Below, piece after piece: positions 59,520 through 64,000 of a DNA stretch of 64,000 nt (the first letter of the stretch is position 1; every line of letters starts with the position of its first letter). The position numbers and the translations under genes were made by a program. The notes under the pieces were generated by a model. The model was not told the origin of the DNA, did no database searches, and saw nothing but the letters and a program-made list of their open reading frames with translations. Origin of the DNA: Bacteroidaceae bacterium (lineage in GTDB: Bacteria > Bacteroidota > Bacteroidia > Bacteroidales > Bacteroidaceae); assembly GCA_017451645.1 (NCBI GenBank), contig JAFTNZ010000007.1, positions 1-64,000 on the forward strand. Reading direction: 5' to 3'.

Positions 59520-61655
59520 ATGGCAACATTACAAAAGATTCGGAACATGGGACCCGTGCTGGTCGCATTCGTAGGTCTTGCGCTCTTTGCTTTCATAGCC
59601 GGAGATGCATGGCAGGTTCTGCAGCCACACACGGGGCAGCAGGACGTAGGAGAAATTTATGGAGAAAAGATTTCTGCCCAAGATTATCAGAAGGCGGTGG
59701 ACGAATACACCGAAGTTTACAAGTTCATGCGTCAGACAACAGCTGTCAGCGATGCAGAACTGACACAAATCAAGGATAGAATCTGGAATCAGTTGGTTAC
59801 CCAGAAACTGCTGGAGAAAGAGGCAGAAGCACTGGGCTTGCAGGTGACTGATGCCGAAGTGAAGGCTACCGTTGCAGCCGGTGTACACCCCATGCTGCAG
59901 CAGACTCCGTTCAGCAATCCGCAGACCGGACGCTTCGATGTGGAGATACTCAAGAAATTCTTGCACGAGGCATCCACCATCGACATGAGCCAGATGCCCG
60001 CACAGTATGTGGAGTACTACCAGTCCATGACCAACTACTGGAACCATATGGAAAAGGAACTCCGCCATACTCTCTTGTTGGAGAAGTATCAGGCACTGCT
60101 TGCCAATGCACAGATTTCCAATCCCACCGAAGCTAAAGAGGCTTTCGAAGGCAGCAACAATCAGATGGACCTGCTGGTGGCAGCCGTCCCCTATACTGCT
60201 GTGGCCGACTCTACCGTCAGCATCAGCGACAGCGACCTGAAGCAACTCTACAACGAGAAGAAGGAGCAGTTCAAGCAGTACACCGAGAGCCGCAACATCA
60301 AGTACATCGACGTACTCGTCACTCCCAGCCAGGAAGACCGCAATATGCTGAACGAAGAGGTGCGCGAATATGCACAGCAGCTGGCCACTACCGATGCCGA
60401 ACTGGCAGCCTTTATCCGCAGCACTGGCTCAAGCGTACTCTACTCTGAAGTGCCCGTGAAGAGCAGTGCCTATGCCAAGGACATCGCAAGCCGGCTGGAC
60501 ACTGCCAAGATTGGTCAGGTGGTAGGCCCCTACTACAATCGTGCCGACGATTCATACAATGCCTTCAAGGTCATCGCCAAAGTCAGCGGTCCCGACTCTG
60601 TACAGTATCGTGCCATCCAGGTATTTGCTGAGACAGAAGATAGAACCAACACATTGGCAGACAGCATCTACAACGCCATCAAGGGTGGTGCTGACTTTGC
60701 TGAGTTGGCAAAGAAATATAGCCAGACAGGTGAGGCTATGTGGATTTACGGTGCCCAGTACGAAGCCATGCCCGTAGAGGCAGAGGATGCCACCCTCATC
60801 AACACACTGAACAGTATGGCTGTCAATGAGTTGAAAGACCTCCAGCTGGGACAAGGACACCTCATCCTGCAAGTGCTCGACCGCAAAGGTATGACAGACA
60901 AATATCAGGTGGCTGCCATCAAGCGCCCCATCGAGTTCAGCAAAGAGACTTACAATGCCGCTTACAACAAGTTCAGCCAGTTTGTAGCATCCAACAACAC
61001 CTTGGAGCAGATTGAAGCCAACGCCGAAGAGAACGGCTACCGCCTGCTGGAGCGCAATGGCTTCCTCAGCAATGCACACAACGTCAGCAACATCAGCGGC
61101 ACTCGCGATGCACTGAGATGGATTTTCGATGCCAATGTGGGCGAAGTCTCTCCCCTCTACGAATGTGGCGAGAACAACCACCTGCTCGTAGTGGCACTGA
61201 CAGACATCAACGAAGAGGGCTATATTCCTTTCGAGAAGGTAAAAGAACAGTTGAAGGCTGAAGCCATCAGAAACAAGAAAGCTGAAAAACTGATGGCAGA
61301 CCTGAAGGGCATCAGCAACTTCAGCGATGCCAAGGCTGCAGCCAATGTAGTGACCGACACCATCAAGCATGTCACCTTTGCGGCACCTGCCTATGTATCC
61401 ATCACCCGTGGAAGCGAACCTGTGTTGGGAGCTTATGCCGCCAATGCCGAGTTGAACAAGCTGAGCGCACCCATCAAGGGAAATGCCGGTGTCTATCTCA
61501 TACAGGTCATCAACAGGGAGCAGAACTCCACCGAGTTCAATGCTGAGACCGAGGCAGTCAAGCTCAATGCCATGGCAATGCGCAGCATCAGCAGCTTCAT
61601 GAACGAACTCTACATGAAGGCCGACGTCAAGGACAACCGCTACCTCTACTTCTAA
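59520..61655 (+). CDS. Peptidyl-prolyl isomerase, PpiD/SurA type
   Basis: 711 residues. One N-terminal membrane anchor (V-L-V-A-F-V-G-L-A-L-F-A-F-I-A-G) leads into a SurA_N chaperone domain (about 35-200, with D-Y-Q-K-A-V-D-E-Y and L-V-T-Q-K-L-L-E-K-E-A). A PpiC-like parvulin domain follows (about 340-450: A-D-S-I-Y-N-A-I-K-G-G-A-D-F-A-E-L-A-K-K-Y-S), then another helical segment. It should act in the periplasm on exported proteins, including outer-membrane barrels. A terminator follows it. Confidence 0.88.
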   Translation: MATLQKIRNMGPVLVAFVGLALFAFIAGDAWQVLQPHTGQQDVGEIYGEKISAQDYQKAVDEYTEVYKFMRQTTAVSDAELTQIKDRIWNQLVTQKLLEKEAEALGLQVTDAEVKATVAAGVHPMLQQTPFSNPQTGRFDVEILKKFLHEASTIDMSQMPAQYVEYYQSMTNYWNHMEKELRHTLLLEKYQALLANAQISNPTEAKEAFEGSNNQMDLLVAAVPYTAVADSTVSISDSDLKQLYNEKKEQFKQYTESRNIKYIDVLVTPSQEDRNMLNEEVREYAQQLATTDAELAAFIRSTGSSVLYSEVPVKSSAYAKDIASRLDTAKIGQVVGPYYNRADDSYNAFKVIAKVSGPDSVQYRAIQVFAETEDRTNTLADSIYNAIKGGADFAELAKKYSQTGEAMWIYGAQYEAMPVEAEDATLINTLNSMAVNELKDLQLGQGHLILQVLDRKGMTDKYQVAAIKRPIEFSKETYNAAYNKFSQFVASNNTLEQIEANAEENGYRLLERNGFLSNAHNVSNISGTRDALRWIFDANVGEVSPLYECGENNHLLVVALTDINEEGYIPFEKVKEQLKAEAIRNKKAEKLMADLKGISNFSDAKAAANVVTDTIKHVTFAAPAYVSITRGSEPVLGAYAANAELNKLSAPIKGNAGVYLIQVINREQNSTEFNAETEAVKLNAMAMRSISSFMNELYMKADVKDNRYLYF

Positions 61656-61697
61656 GAGGAGTCCGCCAGTATATATATAATAAGGTATATATAGCCA

Positions 61698-61731
61698 AAA
61701 AGGGAATGTGCAGATGCCATTCCCTTTTTTT
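61698..61731 (+). terminator. Terminator of the ppiD operon
   Basis: AAAGGGAATG and CATTCCCTTT pair with a short loop, followed by a T-run; 43 nt beyond the ppiD stop. Confidence 0.75.
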
Positions 61732-61873
61732 ATGAGCGGATTCCGTGGATGAAAAAATAAATGGCACATTGGCATCCGCTGTGCCATTTGCGGATGATTT
61801 TCACCCAAACCTTTGTTTTTCTGAAATAAAAGCTGTTTCTTTGCAGAAGATTAACCCTCAAAACAACTGACTT

Positions 61874-62755
61874 ATGGCAATAGACGACCTGGCGGAGAGA
61901 TACGTGAACTTCTACACCGACTTCGCATTCAAGAAACTGTTCGGAACGGAAGTGAACAAGGACCTGCTCATCAGCTTCCTGAACTCGATGTTCGACGGAA
62001 AAGAGACCATCAAAGACCTGACCTACCTGAACACCGAACATATGGGAACATCCGAATTCGACCGGAAGGCCGCGTTCGATGTCTATTGCGAAAACGAAGA
62101 GGGAGAGAAGTTCCTGGTGGAGATGCAGAAAGGAGAACAGCAGTATTTCAAAGACCGTAGCATCTTCTACTCGACATTCCCCATCCGCGAACAGGCACAG
62201 AGGGGAACCGAGTGGAACTACCAGCTGAAGGCGGTCTATACCATCGGCATACTCAACTTCTGCTTCGACAAGGAGAACCCCGACAACTATTACCACGAAG
62301 TGCGGCTGACGGACATCAATACGGGGGAGGTGTTCTACGACAAGCTGTGCTACGTATATCTGGAGATGCCGAAATTCACCAAAAAGGAAGAGGAACTGGA
62401 GACGCTGTTCGACAAATGGCTATACGCCATCCGCCATCTGCCCACACTGCTGAACCGTCCACAGGCACTGCAGGAAAAAGTGTTCCTACGGCTCTTCGAG
62501 GTTGCCGAGATAGCGAAGTTCAACAAGCAGGAACGCATGGAGTATGAAGATACGCTCAAAGCTTACCGCGACTGGTTCAGTGTGATGGAGACTGCAGAAA
62601 TCAAAGGCCATGCCAAAGGACTGGCTGAAGGATTGGAAAAGGGAAAGACAGAAGAACGTCTTGAGATAGCCCGTAACCTGAAAGCCTCAGGAATGGACAT
62701 TTCAGTGATTGCCGCAGCCACCGGACTATCTGCTGAAGAGATTGACGGAATGTAA
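61874..62755 (+). CDS. Rpn-type PD-(D/E)XK nuclease / transposase family protein
   Basis: 293 residues. The N-terminal half (Y-V-N-F-Y-T-D-F-A-F-K-K-L-F-G; F-D-R-K-A-A-F-D-V-Y-C; K-F-L-V-E-M-Q-K) has the order of the PD-(D/E)XK core of Rpn and related recombination-promoting nucleases: Asp in A-F-D-V-Y, then V-E-M-Q-K. The C-terminus is a charged helix with repeated G-H-A-K-G-L-A-E-G-L-E-K-G and a last helix-turn-helix-like module (A-S-G-M-D-I-S-V-I-A-A-A-T-G-L-S). Such genes occur in many scattered copies in Bacteroides genomes; both defence and transposon-like roles have been proposed. Confidence 0.85.
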   Translation: MAIDDLAERYVNFYTDFAFKKLFGTEVNKDLLISFLNSMFDGKETIKDLTYLNTEHMGTSEFDRKAAFDVYCENEEGEKFLVEMQKGEQQYFKDRSIFYSTFPIREQAQRGTEWNYQLKAVYTIGILNFCFDKENPDNYYHEVRLTDINTGEVFYDKLCYVYLEMPKFTKKEEELETLFDKWLYAIRHLPTLLNRPQALQEKVFLRLFEVAEIAKFNKQERMEYEDTLKAYRDWFSVMETAEIKGHAKGLAEGLEKGKTEERLEIARNLKASGMDISVIAAATGLSAEEIDGM

Positions 62756-63226
62756 TCTGCATTTTTTAGATTGCCAAACTGATGCCACGTGAGTTCGCAC
62801 CATCGGACTCACGCCTTAGCTACCATTTATTTTCGGGCACGGATTGCACGGATTAACGCGGATTGAGTCAATGACTCCAATTACGCCACCTTGTAGTACA
62901 AACTGCTTGGTGGCGTAATTTTTATTATTGGTGCCCGGAAGACAGTGAGTTCATCTTCCTATTCACCTTCTTATTTCATAAAAATAGACACCGTTAACCA
63001 CATTTAACAGATTGGGGGGGTAATTTTCGCTTTATTTAGTACATTTGCAACGTTTTATCTTGCTCCAAAGAGGATTTAAGGCAAATATTCATCCCTACCG
63101 ATGCCATGTGAACAGCGCCTTCCCTCGAGTAAGTTGAAGCCCGGTTACGGTTCTGCCTCACGGCTGCAGGATTCAGGTGATCATGAAAACTGAAATTAAC
63201 TTTACTAACTAATAATTAAAGAACTT
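62756..63226. other. Intergenic region with promoter and long leader
   Basis: About 470 bases without a gene. At 62889-62930 GGCGTAATT-type arms flank a short centre (TTACGCCACC with GGTGGCGTAA), a likely terminator of the nuclease gene. The promoter box TACATTTG lies at 63040. The leader from about 63054 to 63226 is GC-rich in its middle and may fold (CCCGGTTACGG, CTGCCTCACGGCTGC), but I cannot match it to a riboswitch. Confidence 0.5.
63040..63047 (+). promoter_or_regulatory. -7 box of the right-end secreted protein
   Basis: TACATTTG fits TAnnTTTG; the leader to ATG 63227 is about 170 nt, unusually long. Confidence 0.45.
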
Positions 63227-64000
63227 ATGAGAAAATTTACTTCATTTCTTTTATTGCTATTCATGGCGATGGTTGTGAAGGCACAAACAAAGGCTGTGGT
63301 TAAGATGACATACGTTGACTATAACCAACCTTCAACTGCTATGGGTGAAATCGCAGCAGGTGCATCTGCACGTGCCGGATACAACAAGATTTCTGGTGGT
63401 TCTGTGGCATTTGCAAATACCGGTTGGGGTGAGAACAAGATTACCTATATCCAGGTGGATGCTTCATGCTACACTGACGATATTGTCAGCGCAAAATTGA
63501 CCGTAGAAGTATCCGGTTCAAGTGATAACAAGCGTACAACGGGTTGGGGCGTAGGTTACAACAGTTCTGATTGGAGTGCCGATATGACTTATGAGACTGC
63601 CGATAAGACTATCACTACTATTGGCGATCTGCTGTGGACATCAACTAAGTCTTCTACAACATTCGAAACCAAGGAATTTGATATTTTGGATGCATTCAAG
63701 AATGATGAAGATAAGGTCGTAACTCTTCTTGTGTACGAAACTGCAGCTGCCGGTGGTTACATCAAAAACCCACAAGTTACAATCGAGGTTGCAGATGCCA
63801 GTACTATAACCACTTATACTGTGAAATATGTAGATGGTGAGGGTAATGATATTAAGGAATCTGCGGTTTGTAACATAGTTATAGGAGAAACCGCTTCTGT
63901 TACCGATGAAGACAAAGCAGATATTTATACAGATTCGAAAAAATATATCTATGTTTCTTGTGACAACGAAAGCATCACTACAGTTGCTGATGCAGCTTCA
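63227..64000 (+). CDS. Secreted protein, N-terminal part (runs off the window)
   Basis: 258 residues are visible and the frame is open at the edge. A signal peptide (K-F-T-S-F-L-L-L-L-F-M-A-M-V-V-K-A-Q) is followed by a beta-rich domain (about 25-185) and the start of what looks like a repeat-type module (Y-T-V-K-Y-V-D-G-E-G-N-D-I-K), similar in feel to MucBP-like modules. A large surface or type IX-secreted protein is likely. I do not recognise the family. Confidence 0.75.
   Translation, partial: MRKFTSFLLLLFMAMVVKAQTKAVVKMTYVDYNQPSTAMGEIAAGASARAGYNKISGGSVAFANTGWGENKITYIQVDASCYTDDIVSAKLTVEVSGSSDNKRTTGWGVGYNSSDWSADMTYETADKTITTIGDLLWTSTKSSTTFETKEFDILDAFKNDEDKVVTLLVYETAAAGGYIKNPQVTIEVADASTITTYTVKYVDGEGNDIKESAVCNIVIGETASVTDEDKADIYTDSKKYIYVSCDNESITTVADAAS

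Noticed and set aside
60552-61808. 418-aa frame opposite ppiD
   Set aside because: Antisense shadow that reads through the ppiD terminator; no domain.
63054-63226. Cobalamin or other known riboswitch
   Set aside because: Part of the leader recalls a B12-box by eye, but the conserved core bases are not present.

Overview
The window looks like chromosomal DNA of a Bacteroidales bacterium (Bacteroides/Phocaeicola/Prevotella-like). Support comes from promoters of the Bacteroidetes type (-7 box TAnnTTTG), Bacteroidetes-typical families (DUF4836, DUF4250, GH127/DUF1680, PiT with a PhoU-like tail), and type IX secretion (T9SS) genes: a PorX-like regulator, a PorE-like TPR/beta-propeller/OmpA lipoprotein and several secreted proteins with T9SS-style C-termini. 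I see no rRNA, tRNA or CRISPR array.

Layout. 1-765: left flank, non-coding apart from the first codons of a gene leaving the window. 766-5501: an AT-rich 4.7-kb integrated element bounded by 25-bp direct repeats, carrying a tyrosine integrase, a 59-aa NUMOD3-like protein, a Rep_trans-like replication initiator, a serine recombinase and two unknown genes. 5625-15038: guaA with a degenerate glutaminase domain; a five-gene block (bifunctional nuclease, RsmE, DUF4836 lipoprotein, ABC ATPase, permease); and a GH127-type arabinofuranosidase. 15266-19212: a Ca2+-type P-ATPase translationally coupled to a CNNM/CorC protein. 19294-21817: three small envelope genes.

21885-29143 is an accessory operon of unknown function, AT-rich at its 3' end: sigma-70-like factor, acidic partner, HEXXH protein, coiled-coil protein (apparently split by a -1 frameshift) and two paralogous WG-repeat proteins. 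Next comes 1.3 kb of repeat-rich non-coding DNA, then a DUF4143 ATPase between 114-bp direct repeats beside a DUF4250 gene and a fragment of another.

32238-38038 is housekeeping plus T9SS control: TsaE, PorX, DUF486, TtcA, a TPR/PD40 lipoprotein-like gene and a nucleoside phosphorylase. 38391-44899 is a secreted-protein locus: an S74/T9SS cargo protein, a gingipain-like C25 protease and three tandem paralogues with near-identical ends and divergent centres, each followed by the same 93-nt in-frame tail behind a TAG stop. 45390-64000: topB, a PiT phosphate transporter, DUF805, DUF2752, a membrane protein, PorE-like, coaX, an outer-membrane barrel, a TPR protein, LptC, CNNM/CorC, PpiD/SurA, an Rpn-type nuclease and the start of a secreted protein.

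Best candidates for something undescribed: the sigma/HEXXH/WG operon, the variable-centre cassette array with its conserved post-stop tail, and the small integrative element with a rolling-circle-type Rep.
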